A stretch of 44,589 nucleotides of DNA from Penium margaritaceum (GCA_023375785.1 SZWC01007355.1:74544-119132), one strand, 5' to 3'. Positions 9,571-21,691 are shown, counted from the first letter of the stretch. Program-made: numbers and translations. Notes: a model not told the origin generated them from the letters alone.

Positions 9571-10048
9571 CTCCCACCCCGGAGCATCCAAAGGAGGACC
9601 TGCCTCAAGACTACTTAAAGGACCATCAAGTCACTCAGTTGAAAAGCCTTTACTTGTCAACAAAAGCAGCCGACCATCAGGCACTCCAAGCCCTTCTGTC
9701 CAAATGTCCAACTGCTGCGTGTAGCACTTGGACCTTGTACAGTGTACAACATACATTGTCACTAAGGTTCTTCAGTGGGAAGGCATCCATGGTGGACCCC
9801 CTGTGGTTTAAGCTACATCCAAGTCCTGTCTCGATCACTTGGTACGCTACTAAGCTTGTTCAGCTACAACACCTGCAACTACTACGCGTCTGGTTTCCAG
9901 ACTTAAAGTGAGTCAGTTGTGTGGATTCAGATCCTTGTACATACTTCTCCATGTGATGTATGTCTCTGAGTATAAGCTAGCTATTTATGTGTGCTAAATC
10001 TTGTGTCCAAGTTTATTTTCACCCATCAATGTTCCAGCTTTTAGAACA

Positions 10049-10059
10049 TGGTACCAGAG
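10049..10059 (+). other. Primer-binding site, unit 1
   Basis: TGGTACCAGAG directly after the LTR end resembles the TGGTATCAGAG complement of the initiator-tRNA-Met 3' end that plant copia elements commonly use; one base differs. Confidence 0.85.
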
Positions 10060-10110
10060 AAGGGTGACGGCCTGTGACCAATAACAACAGACACAAGGAA
10101 CGCAAGCACC

Positions 10111-10811
10111 ATGGATGAAGTGGAGGACTTCCATCGCCTACAGAAGTAGGCATTCATGCAAGGAATGCAACATGGTCTATAGCAACAATAGGCAGAAATA
10201 TCTACAGTCACCACACAATATGCAGAGCATATTGTGTGGTGAGTGTAGAGATTTTTTTACTCACCACAACGCCCAGAGTTTGAGGCTCACACTACCCAAC
10301 TTCAAACAAGTTCAACCGTTGGATGTAGGAAGCAGACATGTGCAAACAACATGAGAGTCTGTAATGTCAACAAGTTGAAGAGAACCTGACTGCAACCAGG
10401 AAACAAGCACAACAGATGGTCTCTTCGCTGCAGGAAGAGGCTCATAATTGCATCAATAACTTGATGCAATAGTACGCACAAGCAGCAGCTCTAGCAAACC
10501 CCAATCCAATTCCTATAGCTCATCATGCAGCAGTTCATCCTACAGCAGCCCATCCTATAGAAGCTCAGCCTCCAACAGTCAACCCGTTTACACCTGCCAG
10601 AGGAATACAACTCTTGCCTCTGGCTCCCTATTCTCCAGACCTAGTGAGCATGCCCGCCATCTCCAACACCCTGCAAGCAGACAAAATCAGCACAGAGAAG
10701 TTCAACGGTGAAGAATTCTCCCACTGGGCCCTCAAATTTGAAGCAGCAACTTGTCCACACAAGCTATGGTAATTCTTCAATGGGCAATACAGACCCCCAG
10801 CCCCTGGCAGC
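10111..10811 (+). pseudogene. Gag start of copia family L, unit 1 (fossil, cut at N)
   Basis: This is the counterpart of 11602-12300. It starts at an ATG (MDEVEDFHRLQK) and carries the same early stops as unit 2, plus one private stop: near 10470 it reads CAA TAG TAC where unit 2 has CAA CAG TAC. It keeps the Ala/Pro-rich segment and the FNGEEFSHWALKFEA block typical of copia Gag, then ends at the N at 10812, before the rest of gag. The short plus-strand frame at 10115-10354 is a different frame over the same region and is not considered real. Confidence 0.8.
10196..10254 (+). promoter_or_regulatory. Long leader hairpin, unit 1
   Basis: Perfect 16-bp arms TCACCACACAATATGC (10208-10223) and its complement (10227-10242) around an AGA loop. 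Pairing continues outward past a G-G mismatch with six more pairs (10201-10206 with 10244-10249), then about four more. It sits about 150 nt after the PBS, at the start of gag. The position suits a packaging or dimerisation element; that role is inferred. Confidence 0.75.
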
Positions 10812-10812
10812 N

Positions 10813-10826
10813 CCCATAGGGAATTC
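10813..10826 (+). other. Polypurine-tract-like sequence before LTR 2
   Basis: The 14 bases between the N and the TG of LTR 2 end in ATAGGGAATTC. LTR 3 is preceded on its own strand by ACGGGGAA, so both LTRs have a GGGAA-type purine run just upstream. That is expected before a 3' LTR, yet LTR 2 is followed by a PBS. Confidence 0.45.
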
Positions 10827-10855
10827 TGTTGAGGTTTGAAGTTCATGTCCTCACA

Positions 10856-10896
<41 letters not shown>

Positions 10897-11539
10897 GATG
10901 AATGCTACTCACTCGCAACCTGTGACGCTTTAGTTGCCACTGGCCCTTTAGCTTCCTGGTGAGCCTTCATTTTCCGAGACGCCCTTCAGCTGGCCTGGAG
11001 GGTTATGCAACTACTGAGGAAGTTATGCAACCACCCAGGTGGTTTTGCAACTCCCTCCAACCTCCCACCCCGGAGCATCCAAAGGAGGACCTGCCTCAAG
11101 ACTACTTAAAGGACCATCAAGTCACTCAGTTAAAAAGCCTTTACTTGTCAACAAAAGAAGCCGACCATCAGGCACTCCAAGCCCTTTTGTCCAAATGTCC
11201 AACTGCTGCGTGTAGCACTTGGACCTTGTACAGTGTACAACATACATTGTCACTAAGGTTCTTCAGTGGGAAGGCATCCATGGTGGACCCCTTGTGGTTT
11301 AAGCTACATCCAAGTCCTGTCTCGAGCACTTGGAACGCTACTCAGCTTGTTCAGCTACAACACCTGCAACTACTACGCGTCTGGTTTCCAGACTTAAAGT
11401 GAGCCAGTTGTGTGGATTCAGATCCTTGTACATACTTCTCCATGTGATGTATGTCTCTGAGTATAAGCTAGCTATTTATGTGTGCTAAATCTTGTGTCCA
11501 AGTTTATTTTCACCCATCAATGTTCCAGCTTTTAGAACA
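10827..11539 (+). mobile_element. LTR 2 of copia family L (complete, 713 bp)
   Basis: Begins TGTTGAGG, ends TTTAGAACA, so it has the TG...CA ends of an LTR, and is followed directly by the PBS. It contains a (GA)n tract (10859-10898), three 20-bp repeats, and the TTGTACAGTGTACAA palindrome near 11225. The 147-codon frame at 10959-11402 is LTR sequence, not a gene. It differs from LTR 1 at about a dozen positions. Confidence 0.92.
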
Positions 11540-11550
11540 TGGTACCAGAG
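11540..11550 (+). other. Primer-binding site, unit 2
   Basis: TGGTACCAGAG immediately after the TG...CA LTR; see unit 1. Confidence 0.87.
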
Positions 11551-11601
11551 AAGGGTGACGGCCTGTGACCAATAACAACAGACACAAGGAACGCAAGCAC
11601 C

Positions 11602-13171
11602 ATGGATGAAGTGGAGGACTTCCATCACCTACAGAAGTAGGCATTCATGCAAGGAATGCAACATGGTCTATAGCAACAATAGGCAGAAATATCTACAGTC
11701 ACCACACAATATGCAGAGCATATTGTGTGGTGAGTGTAGAGATTTCTTTACTCACCACAACGCCTAGAGTTTGAGGCTCACACTACCCAACTTCAAAAAA
11801 GTTCAACCGTTTGATGAAGGAAGCAGACATGTGCAAACAACATGAGAGTCTGTAATGTCAACAAGTTGAAGAGAACCTGACTGCAACCAGGAAACAAGCA
11901 CAACAGATGGTCTCTTCGCTGCAGGAAGAGGCTCAGAATTGCATCAATAACTTGATGCAACAGTACGCACAAGCAGCAGCTCTAGCAAACCCCAATCCAA
12001 TTCCTATAGCTCATCATGCAGCAGTTCATCCTACAGCAGCCCATCCTATAGAAGCTCAGCCTCCAACAGCCAACCCGTTAACACCTGCCAGAGGAATACA
12101 ACTCTTGCCTCTGGCTCCCTATTCTCCAGACCTAGTGAGCATGCCCGCCATCTCCAACACCCTGCAAGCAGACAAAATCAGCACAGAGAAGTTCAACGGT
12201 GAAGAATTCTCCCACTGGGCCCTCAAATTTGAAGCAGCAACTTGTCCACACAAGCTATGGTAATTCTTCAATGGGCAATACAGACCCCCAGCCCCTGGCA
12301 GCCCACCAGATTTCCTCAAACAGTTCAATTACTACAACTTCATGACATACTCAGTCCTCCTCAAAAGTGTGGTACCACACATCCAACAAGATCTCCGCAT
12401 ATACAAAGACACGGCAGAACCCGCCTACTCATCATGGCAGTACCTCAAGCAGTAGTACCAAGCCAACGACTCCACCTAGAAATCTTGCCTCCTTATAGAA
12501 ATCTCTCACATCCACTCGAGTTAGTTCAACAGAAATGTTGAAGTCTATGTTAACAAAGCAAAGGATATACGTGACCAGCTTGCTGTCACCGACTCACCGC
12601 TTCCAGAAGCCCTCTTTGTATTGTACATCATGAATGACCTTTGCAACAAATGGAGAGATGTGAAGCGCAGACTCCACTACACACATCCTCACCTCCTCAA
12701 TGAAAACATTGTCAGTACGATGTCACTCCAAGAACAATGTGACAAGAAACTGAAAAACCATGAGCAAGCACTCGTCAACCTTGCTCACCATGGCTCCAAG
12801 ATGTCCTCATAAACAAAGAACAGTTCATACTCTGCCGATAGCTCATCGCCATCATTTTCAGCATCATCCACCTCGAGCTTAAGAAGCATGTCATCATCAA
12901 TTCCCCAGCAAGTGTAGCCAAACACTGCATCCCACATCTCTGACATCCAAAACTCTGTGCAATGTCCTGCTATCACGTACAGATATTGTAGCAGGAAGGG
13001 ACACATTGAGAAAGATTGCTGAATGCGACAACGACACCAGCACGAAAGAGAAGCCATCAGACCATCAATACATACCGCTGGACTTTGGTCCCTTTTCCAA
13101 ATGTCAATATCTCCAAAACTTGCACCAATTTCACTATCCATCTCGAATTCTACAATGAAGCACTCAGTTTG
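11602..13171 (+). pseudogene. Copia family L Gag (full-length fossil with many in-frame stops)
   Basis: The likely original start is the ATG at 11602 (MDEVEDFHHLQK). Five stops follow in that frame (TAG 11638, 11671, 11680, 11737; TGA 11731), then one frame change near 11740-11800. From there to 13022 a single frame holds a coiled-coil-like Gln-rich segment, an Ala/Pro linker, the UBN2-type block FNGEEFSHWALKFEA, then SSWQYLKQ, then IRDQLAVTDSPLPEALF, a Ser-rich linker, and a zinc knuckle at 12978-13019. Stops in it are TAA 11853, TAA 12261, TAG 12453, TAG 12477, TAG 12522, TAA 12810, TAG 12915 and TGA 13020. The knuckle's first Cys is Tyr (TAC at 12978-12980), so YRYCSRKGHIEKDC replaces the C-x2-C-x4-H-x4-C form. 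No protease or later pol domain follows; the element breaks off near 13.2 kb. Confidence 0.88.
11699..11733 (+). promoter_or_regulatory. Long leader hairpin, unit 2
   Basis: The same 16-bp perfect arms and AGA loop as in unit 1 (11699-11714 and 11718-11733), with the outer six pairs also kept. The stem is unchanged although the surrounding leader has point differences. Confidence 0.75.
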
Positions 13172-13229
13172 ATGTGGGCAGCACCTTGCAGATTTTCTTC
13201 GTATAGTCCGCTCAACACAAGCTAGAACA

Positions 13230-16200
13230 TCTAAAACGACTTAGAAAGCTTGTTTTTATGCAAGTCTTATCCCCCAAGAACTTGAAAAGCATTGAATTAG
13301 ACAATGTAGTACATCCCTTCAATGTTCTTGTGATGTTAGCACTTATGTGCTTGCCTTGTTGGAAGTTGTAAAATTGTTGAAACACATGAACATCATCTTT
13401 CTAGAGCTTTTCACTCAAACTTCTTATTCATCATGTTATCATCACCTCCAAGGTCTGTAACAAGTGCCAAAGCCAATACTTTACTAGAGCTTTAGAAGGT
13501 TTTTGTGATCTTGGCACTTTCTTGGTAGCGTGGGTGGATGATGTTTGAATACATGGAGGCAAGACTACCGAGATCCCATATGTCAAATCTTGAAGGCCTC
13601 ACAAGGATTTGTTGCTTGTATGATGTAAGGTAGCCAAGTGCTTTCTACATACCTGTGTTCTGACTTATTCATACCATTAATTCATAATTTCTGACATCAA
13701 TACAAAGCTTACATCCTTATTTGGTGTACAAGATTTCTTGATGAGCATCAATATCTCTATACAAGTAACAAGAAACGTAGAACTTGTTGCTTGAAACCAA
13801 ACCAATTCAGATGTTGAAAATTTGATAAGGTGAAGTTTAAATCATCTTAGAGGAATGCCTATGAGGTCAAAACGATCCTTACAACTGTCCTCATTTTGTA
13901 ATATAAGGCCTTATGCTTGTTGTTGAGAAGGTCAATGTTCTCATTTGGAAGATATTTCATGTTCTTTTTCCCAACGGTTACCATTCTAATCTGTCATTCA
14001 CATGTTAACACCCTCTTTCAACTTTGGCCATTAAAGACACCTGTAATGGAAAGGCACATGATATCACCTTCTTGTAACAATGGCCACAAACATGGTTGAC
14101 ATTTAAAGGATAAGCAAGCGTTCTGTATGGAAACAAATAACGTAGGAAACATTGAAAGATTCACAAAATATTACTCATGAATAAAATCATCTATACAAAG
14201 GGAAGAGAATATGTTTTGAACTAATTTACACAAAATCTCAACAAATCATGATTATTACATTAGCTGTTACAAAGAAAATACATGTTAAGATGGTTAGTTT
14301 ACTTAATGTTAACCAAATCTATTTGTTCTTTTAGGCTACCCTTCTCTTGTTTCAATTTGGATCAAGGTTAAGTTCCCTTAGGCCAGACTCTATTGGATCA
14401 TTAGGTTTGCCCCTAATACCTAGTGTTTAGGAAGGTTTCCAAAACAAGGTTTGAAAAGAAGCAAGAAGAATCATGTTGGCAAGAAGCTATCAAAGAGAGA
14501 AAGGCCAGAGCATTGTACCTTGATGCTTTCATCTTGGTCGTATAATCTCACACCAAGGATTTGCTCATGCACGTTTCATCCTAAATCGCAATTATTTTGT
14601 CATTTTTAAGACTTATGATTCTCTGAGGCTTTATAGCCTTTGTATGAAATTTTGATCTGGTTTGTTTTATATAAAACAAAAAATATTCCTTATCTCAATA
14701 TTGTATTCATTTTTGAATTGTTATTGCTCTTTGTATTGTATTTTGAAATTTTAAACAAATGTTGCACTTGAAGGGAAAATAGCTCTTACTTTATATCTTC
14801 TTACAAGGAGTTATATAATAATTGAAAGTAGGACACAAAATATTAAAATATTGAAACAATATCACCATCATGAAAATTGTCAAAATTTATACCAAATCTA
14901 GAAGATGGAGTTGAAGCCTTCTTAATGGGTTTTTTCATACGTTTCTCTGGAAGATGGTGATTCGTATTTATTTAATTTTGTTTCATGTTAAGATAAATGA
15001 TGATTTGTTTTCAAAATTCTCATATCATACTTGGTTTCTCATAATTTCACATGTTGAATGCACTTTTACAATAATTTAAAATGCAAATCTTGGAGAGGTG
15101 TCAACATATTCACTTGTCCTGGTTTGATCATTCTTTTCCATAGGATGATTCATCTTTTGCAACATTGAGATGCACTTCAACGTTTCTTAAGAAGTATGTT
15201 TTGTTCCTTTTGTGCATCTCACTCCTTACATACCAAAGAAAGCCCTTGTTAAAAGGATTACACATTCCAAGGGTCATCCATGTCAATGGTGCACACTTGC
15301 AAGATCGTATTATGGTCAGTTGGTTTGTTTGTGATGGGATCCATACTTTATTGTGTTGGGTGATTGAAAATGAAACTTGTTTACGCCACCTATCCGGTGA
15401 CCAAAACTATTTGCAATACATCGTCGCAATCTTCGCGTGCTTTCTCGTTACAATCGCCAATGGCTTACAAATATTCCTTGTGAATTCAAACAAGTAATCT
15501 AGTTGTTTCCAAAACTAAAGAATTTTTAATGAACTTACATGTGTAGAATATGAGAAAGACTAAGTTTAGAATGGACATTGAGGCTTATCTAGGTAAACTT
15601 TAGATTAATTTTTTCATTATATTGTTTTTGAAAAAATTAATTTAATGGTTCCTTGAATATATCATTGACAATATTTCTAGTTTCTCAGCAAATAATTGGA
15701 AATAAACAATATGAAAAATATCTTGTTTTTTCTAACGGATGTCTTAACACCTTTCTTTATATTCATACAATGTTTTAGAATATTCAAACATGTAAAAAGT
15801 TATAGATGAAAACCAATGAATGATAAATTATTTAAATTCTTAATATCTTTGATTGAAAAATCAAAATTAATGGATGTTTTTGTTATTCATTAAGTCGGAG
15901 TAAGTAGCATTCAATATTTCATTTCTTTGACCATGCACATGAAATAGTTTTGTGTAAGTTAAGTCGTTTAAGAGTGAAATATCTGTTAAAACGTTTTTAT
16001 GAACGTGATGAATTTTTTCATCCAAAACTTATACCCATAATATTCATATTTGCACTCGTAACAAAAAACAGTCCATCATTATGAAATGTTTGTAGACTCA
16101 TTGTCCCCTTATTGTTCAGGGCGTATAAACATGAAATACATGAAGAAAATCTATTTTTTTTATTAAGATGAAAACGATGCCAATGATTGTTTTTGCTTCT

Positions 16201-17490
16201 AGGGTTTAAATTTCTCTTCAAGTTTTTATCTTCTAAACTTTTCCTTTCTCTGAAGACATACTTCTTCAGTTAGAGCGTGAGATCTTGATTTTCTTACATG
16301 TACAATTATTTTAAATGTATATTTCTATAACTTTTTATGTTAATATTGTTTAGATTTTTATGTGAAAAATTCCAATAAATTATAAATTTTAAAGATAATA
16401 AATATTTTGATTGAAATAACGACGTAAAATAACATTTTTGAATATATTTATTTCCTTGGTGTGGAACAATAAGACTACTTGACAAGTTGTTTTATTATTC
16501 GGTAGTTTTATTCTTTCACCCAGGTAACAAAGAGAAAAAAATATTTTGTTCATTTCTTTGGTTCAAATATTGCTTTATCTAAACTTTGACAAAGCATCAG
16601 AATTTTCAGGATAAATAATTGATTATATCATCATATGAAGTCCTCGAAGTATGTATTTCTAGTACACGTACAAGTATATGTATAGAAAAATCAATTTCTT
16701 AGTGTCTAACTTTATTAGTATGGCATTGGGAAGAAATTATAAGACGAATAATCTACAAATGTATCGAAACCTCACAAGAATAAGATGATGAATTCGTATG
16801 TTATCTTTTACATCTTTGTTGAAGATGTGATTTTTCCATGCTTTTCATGTTCATGCGCCATAAAAAAAAGCGGTTAATGTATTTGAAACATTTCTTAGTG
16901 ATGAGATGTTTATGGTTACGGGTATAAATACGAAAATCATGGGTAGATATTTTGGATGAATCATTTTATTGCATTCATTCAACCTTTTATACATATCAAT
17001 CATTTTTAGAAGCGTTATCTCACATAAAAAACATTTTATGTGGATGATCGAAGCATTGAATATAATCAATGATGCTGATTCCAAATGTTCAAATTGCAAA
17101 AAAATGAGCTTTCATTCTATTACTTAAATAGATGAGAGCAATAAGTAGTATATTGTTTCATTTATTACTTCTAATACATGATTTTTCCCTGATGAAATGT
17201 TGGAGAAATTGCATCAACGTGAAAAAATCCTCTGAATTACCACTTGGATAAACCCATTTGAAACCATGATTTTTCTTTTGATATTATCCAAAGTTTTGCT
17301 TAGAAATTGAAAACATTATGAACAATAAATTATTTTAATATTATGATTTTCCTGAATAAGAAAACTCTGATGCAAGTTTGACCTATATTAGGCCCTGTTT
17401 CCCTACTTCAATGTATATTTTGCATATTCTAGACATATTAGCTCATTCAAACTACCCTTGTCTTGGAAAGAACTATTCTACTGGTTCAAG
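13230..17490. other. AT-rich gene-poor stretch
   Basis: No frame here has a recognisable domain. Open frames at 13917-14099, 15165-15497, 16018-16221 and 16851-17099 are short and look like chance. There are long A/T runs and few CpG. The 110-codon frame at 15165-15497 is the longest; it is hydrophobic and rich in Leu, Cys and Ile but has no motif I can name. Confidence 0.6.
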
Positions 17491-17499
17491 GTCACAATG

Positions 17500-18950
17500 A
17501 AGATTTGTAAGCAGTCGGCTACTGAGTGAGGAGAATGCGCGCGAAGATGGGGGCTGTGTACTTCAAATAAGTTTTGTCACCGGTCAGGTGGCGTTCATCA
17601 GTGGCGAGTTGAATCACCGAAGACAAGAAAATGTAGAACCCGTCTTGAACGAAGCAATTGACCCATCTTATGATTGCGACCGCTGCCCTGGCTTTAAGTT
17701 AGAGAAGGCGTCACCGCGCGTCTTATTCTTTTTGAGGCGATCGTCCATCGTGATCGTCATTGACGTGTTTAAGCATCGGGAAGTTTGAAAGGAATTTTGA
17801 AGTCATGGCCAAACGGAGAGAGTCACCGCACGGTTTGTCTGCTCTCCCCCACGCCTTTTATTATGAAAATACGGTCTGCGAACAATACCTAATTGGTCAA
17901 GTCGGCTTGAAATGAGTGCACGGTCATTTCCGAGTGGGAGGTATTTGACCAGGCTGTGTTGATTCGTAAGGTTTCGTATTGATTGCTGTAAACCGATGTG
18001 GAAAGGTAAAAATAAATTCAGACAGCTGAAGCTCCGATCGCATGGGCACAAGGAAGGAAACCGATGGGAGAGTGGATGATCGACGGCCCTAAGGGCTCGA
18101 AGTAACTGAAGAGTTTCGTGCTTTGTCGATTTCCTGTACCGAAACAGAAACCGGTATTGAGTCACCTTGGGCTTCATACCTAACATGTTTGGAGCCGAGT
18201 TTCATTCGATTTCGGCCATTGTCTTGTCCAGTCCATAGACGACGTACAGTAAAACAGTCCACACAGGACCTCCTTGACCCCGATAGAGAACCAGGTCGAT
18301 TTGTTTGAGAGCCCGAACCAATAAATCCTCACCGCGGGGCATCCTCTCTCTGTTCCCATCAGGGGCCACATTCCCGGCTGCCCAAATCTTTTAAGGCTTC
18401 CATAGTAATCCTTTTACACGTTGTTAGCCGGGCAGATCAATTAGTTTTCCCGTATTTGTACCTGGGCTGTTTGGAGGATCGGTCATTCTTCTGACAAATC
18501 CACCAATCAGGGTGCAAAACTTTGTCGGACTGTATGGCCCCCCATGTCCGCGGACGCACAAGCGGTGTCGGCCCAGACGAAGAAAATCATGGACATCGAC
18601 CTGGATGTCTGGACTTACGCCAGATAGTACGGAATGAACAGTCCGACGCTAGGACAAAAGGGTAAGGACTGTACGTTGAGTTGGGTCCAACCCCTCCAGT
18701 CCATTGGCGAGCAGAATTTTATGTTTCTGTTTCCCTCTATGTCGCTCCTCCTTTGTTGCGCGAGGTGGCAAATTCAGGCCATGTGGGACACCTCGCGGTA
18801 CATCCTTGGCCTCACACTTTCCTGTTTCACGAAAGTGGTTGTTATGGTAAAACCCTTGAGACAAGTGAAGCTAGCTTCAAACAGGGTAAAACTACAGTTG
18901 AAAGAAAAACAATTCCGTCACCGTCATAGAAGAAGGTAAATAAATCAAAT
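17500..18950. other. CpG-rich island, possible genic or recent insert, unidentified
   Basis: CpG density rises sharply against both flanks (for example around 17700-17780, 18290-18330, 18540-18610). Open frames exist on both strands: minus 17803-18186 (127 codons), plus 18634-18939 (101 codons), and a minus frame from 18864 to about 18435 with only one TAG, near 18649. None shows a domain I recognise. It may be exons of a split gene, an unmethylated promoter region, or a younger insert. Confidence 0.35.
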
Positions 18951-21050
18951 TCTACCCATAATTACGCCATATCATTTTTCATCATATGAGGAAACATTCA
19001 GAATTCATCCAAACTGATCAAAGATATTTCTTGAAGTGAAGTTCATAATAGACGTATGAAAGTAGCATGTTCACAATACAAGAAATAAATCTCATTCAAA
19101 AAAATTCATTATCAGATAAAACCATATTGATAACAAAACGAGAAGAAAAGCCTTTTGGGGGTTCTTCTTCAATATGTTGGTGAATTTGTTTACATAATGT
19201 TATATCTTCAAGCACATTTGTTAAATTCTTGAAGTAATTCAGGAAGAGTTCGCCCAAACCATACACAATACTTAAGAGCACACATGCGCAAAAAAAAAAA
19301 AACTTTGAACGAATGCGGGTGCAGTTTGGCAGTCCATTTACAACCAGTTTTGGCTTCCACGGATGAGGTGAAGTCTCATGGCAAACCTTCCATTATGGGG
19401 TCGAGATTGCGGGCAATTATTTGGCCTCTTGAGAGATACTAATATGAATAATTTTGCTTGATTCATTCTTCAACTCTACGCATCCTTTGTGTAAAACACC
19501 TTCCGTTTGTTTTTTTCTTAATCCAATGAGGTCGCTACTGTCAGGTGGTCATTTGTCCTGTCGGGCATCATCCCTTGCATGGATGGGGGAGTACAGATGG
19601 GGGCCGCGGCAGGCAAGGGGTGAGTGGGAATGGAATTCTCTCCCAATATTTTGCTGAAATCATCAAAGGAGGTTCTCGGAGGTTTCCAGAGCAAAAACTA
19701 GGCCACCCACTTGTCTCTTTCTGCTAGGCCAAACAACAAAGCAGTCGCGAAAGTCAACCTACTTCAACAAGATACTAGTCATAAATCTAAGAGACTGTTG
19801 AAAAACTCGACCTCACACCTTACATAAACTGTAGTGAGGGGATGTATGTGTTGTGACGGAAGGGTTAGCATCGAACAAAAAAGAAAGAGGCATATCATCG
19901 CTTTGCCATAACGAGAATGTTGTCTGCCACCATAGTCGCAAGCTTTTGCCCACAACCATTCACAAGCTCCACTAGGTGAGTAAACGTAAGGGTCAGGGAA
20001 AACTGCACTCCCGCCCACCCTTTTCTAGCCGTTGCCAGGGTTTATGGATGTGATTGTTCAGCATCTCGTCCCATAATAGCGTCAATTTTGCATGTTTTTT
20101 GACATGCTTACCAACGAGCCATGGATGAGTGTTGTGGTGCGAGACTTTAACTTCCGTGTGTGAAGCTTACCATGACCATTTTGACGTGTTCATAAACGTG
20201 CATCCATGAATGGACTCAACTTGCACATATGCACCTTTTCCATCAACATCTACAAGACATGTTACATCCTTGAGGTACACGAGTCCTCAACCTCCGCAAG
20301 TGGGCAGTTTTGTCCTCAAATTCAAAGGCCACTGCGTATTGTCGATCTCATAGGTTAACACCATTCAGCCAAGGGAATTTTGGCCACCGTCACAGACCTT
20401 CAATGTTCCGTTCTCTAGGGTTCAAACAACTTCGACCACTTTCTAGAATGATAGAAAAATTTCTTACAAGATGTATTGACGTTTTGTTCCTATTCAGTAG
20501 ATTTCTTCATGGAGCTTAGCTTTTCGCCTTTGTACTCTCGAAGTCCTACAACTTTTTGATAGAGCATCTGAAAGTGACCACTCACAAAGTGACGTTACAC
20601 GCGGCGTTCAATTCAAGTACCAAACACCAAATATGTGCCTCATTGTGATTCTTGTTGTTATATATATGTGCTGAACATGATCGACACTTGTCATTGAAGT
20701 ACACTCACTACTTAATACAAGTTATTCACTTGTCCCAATTCCTCAATTTCTCTATTACTCTACACATCATCCTTGTGAACCACCCATGTTTTCTCTAAGA
20801 ATCACACTTGGTACGAGAGTGTAGCAGCCTTGGAGTGGTAGCCGCCACATTACTTATAAGATGACAACAATGCAAGAGTCGACAAGGATATCTCCAACTA
20901 TCTGAAGTTTGTGTAACTTTTGAAAACGGTGAACAAAGCGAGTACACCCTATAAGAAGTAGAAATAACTGGCAAAAAAAATAATGATGCTTTTCATGTAA
21001 ACGATTTTTTTCCCCAGTGAATGGCGCAACATAAACGACCTCAAATGCCA
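18951..21050. other. No recognisable gene
   Basis: AT-rich with a modest CpG-richer patch at 19300-19700 (including gggggccgcggcaggc near 19600). The minus strand at about 19990-20120 gives an open stretch with HVKKHAKLTLLWDEML, but I can assign it to no family. Confidence 0.5.
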
Positions 21051-21114
21051 ACCAGGTGACAGACCCCACGCTCTTGGCAAATCCCTCACCTCCCCTATTG
21101 CATTTCGTGATGAC

Positions 21115-21475
21115 ACCTGACACGATGGAAGGCACCAGCCAACAAGCTCACATCAATGAAGACCTTTACCAAAAGCTCTCTAGACTCAAGAGCCTCAACA
21201 CCCATCTCCTCCACCAGCTCAACGTGACGATGGAGGAGCTATAGAAGTTATGCACACGAGAAGCAATGCTCACCGAGAGGAATCTCCAGCTCTCAAGTGA
21301 ACTCCAATTTGAGACTTATTCACTAGTGATGAGGTCAAAAATGACAAAAAGACACCCAGCGACCTTTCTTTTACGTGGCATGGCTTGTTTTGGTGGTCCA
21401 ATTTAAAGGCCATCCAACAGGAGAAGGAGATCGGCACAGCTAGATCAATAGCTAATGCAACTGCTCTCATATCAT
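21115..21475 (+). pseudogene. Coiled-coil open segment, possibly a Gag N-terminus
   Basis: The plus strand reads a short acidic start (MEGTSQQAHINEDLY) and then heptad-like Leu spacing (KLSRLKSLNTHLLHQLN, VTMEEL), a TAG at 21242-21244, and in the same frame KLCTREAMLTERNLQLSSEL. A coiled-coil N-terminus of this kind occurs in several plant retrotransposon Gags. It runs towards LTR 3, which faces the other way, so it does not belong to LTR 3's element in a simple manner. The function is inferred only from composition and neighbours. Confidence 0.3.
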
Positions 21476-21691
21476 GAACTGCATGCGTTATACCTCTCGA
21501 GTAGAAGAATACAACATGGTACTTCCTATGAAAGCTGGAACATTGATTGGTGAAAACACACTTGTCGACAAGATTTAGAGTACATAACTTGTTTGCTTAT
21601 ACTCATATAAATACATCACATGGAGAAGTGTGGACAAGAATCTAAATGCACACAACTGACTCACTTCAATTCTGGAAACCTGACGCGTAGC

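Larger units (their letters stand above)
9307..10048 (+). mobile_element. LTR 1 of copia family L (first 2 bases missing at the N)
   Basis: It begins TTGAGGTTTGAAG right after the N, where LTR 2 begins TGTTGAGGTTTGAAG, and ends ...TTTAGAACA immediately before the PBS TGGTACCAGAG. It contains a long (GA)n tract and three 20-bp repeats (9511-9570). It is about 98-99 % identical to LTR 2 by eye, apart from GA-tract length. The 147-codon frame at 9468-9911 lies wholly inside this LTR and is not a gene. Confidence 0.9.

Noticed and set aside
10115..10354. 79-codon frame as a small gene
   Set aside because: Another frame of the same stretch carries Gag-like sequence, and the matching frame in unit 2 differs.
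9468..11402. Two nearly identical 147-codon frames (9468-9911 and 10959-11402) as a duplicated gene
   Set aside because: Both lie completely inside LTRs bounded by TG...CA and a PBS, and diverged LTR 3 and LTR 4 do not keep the frame.
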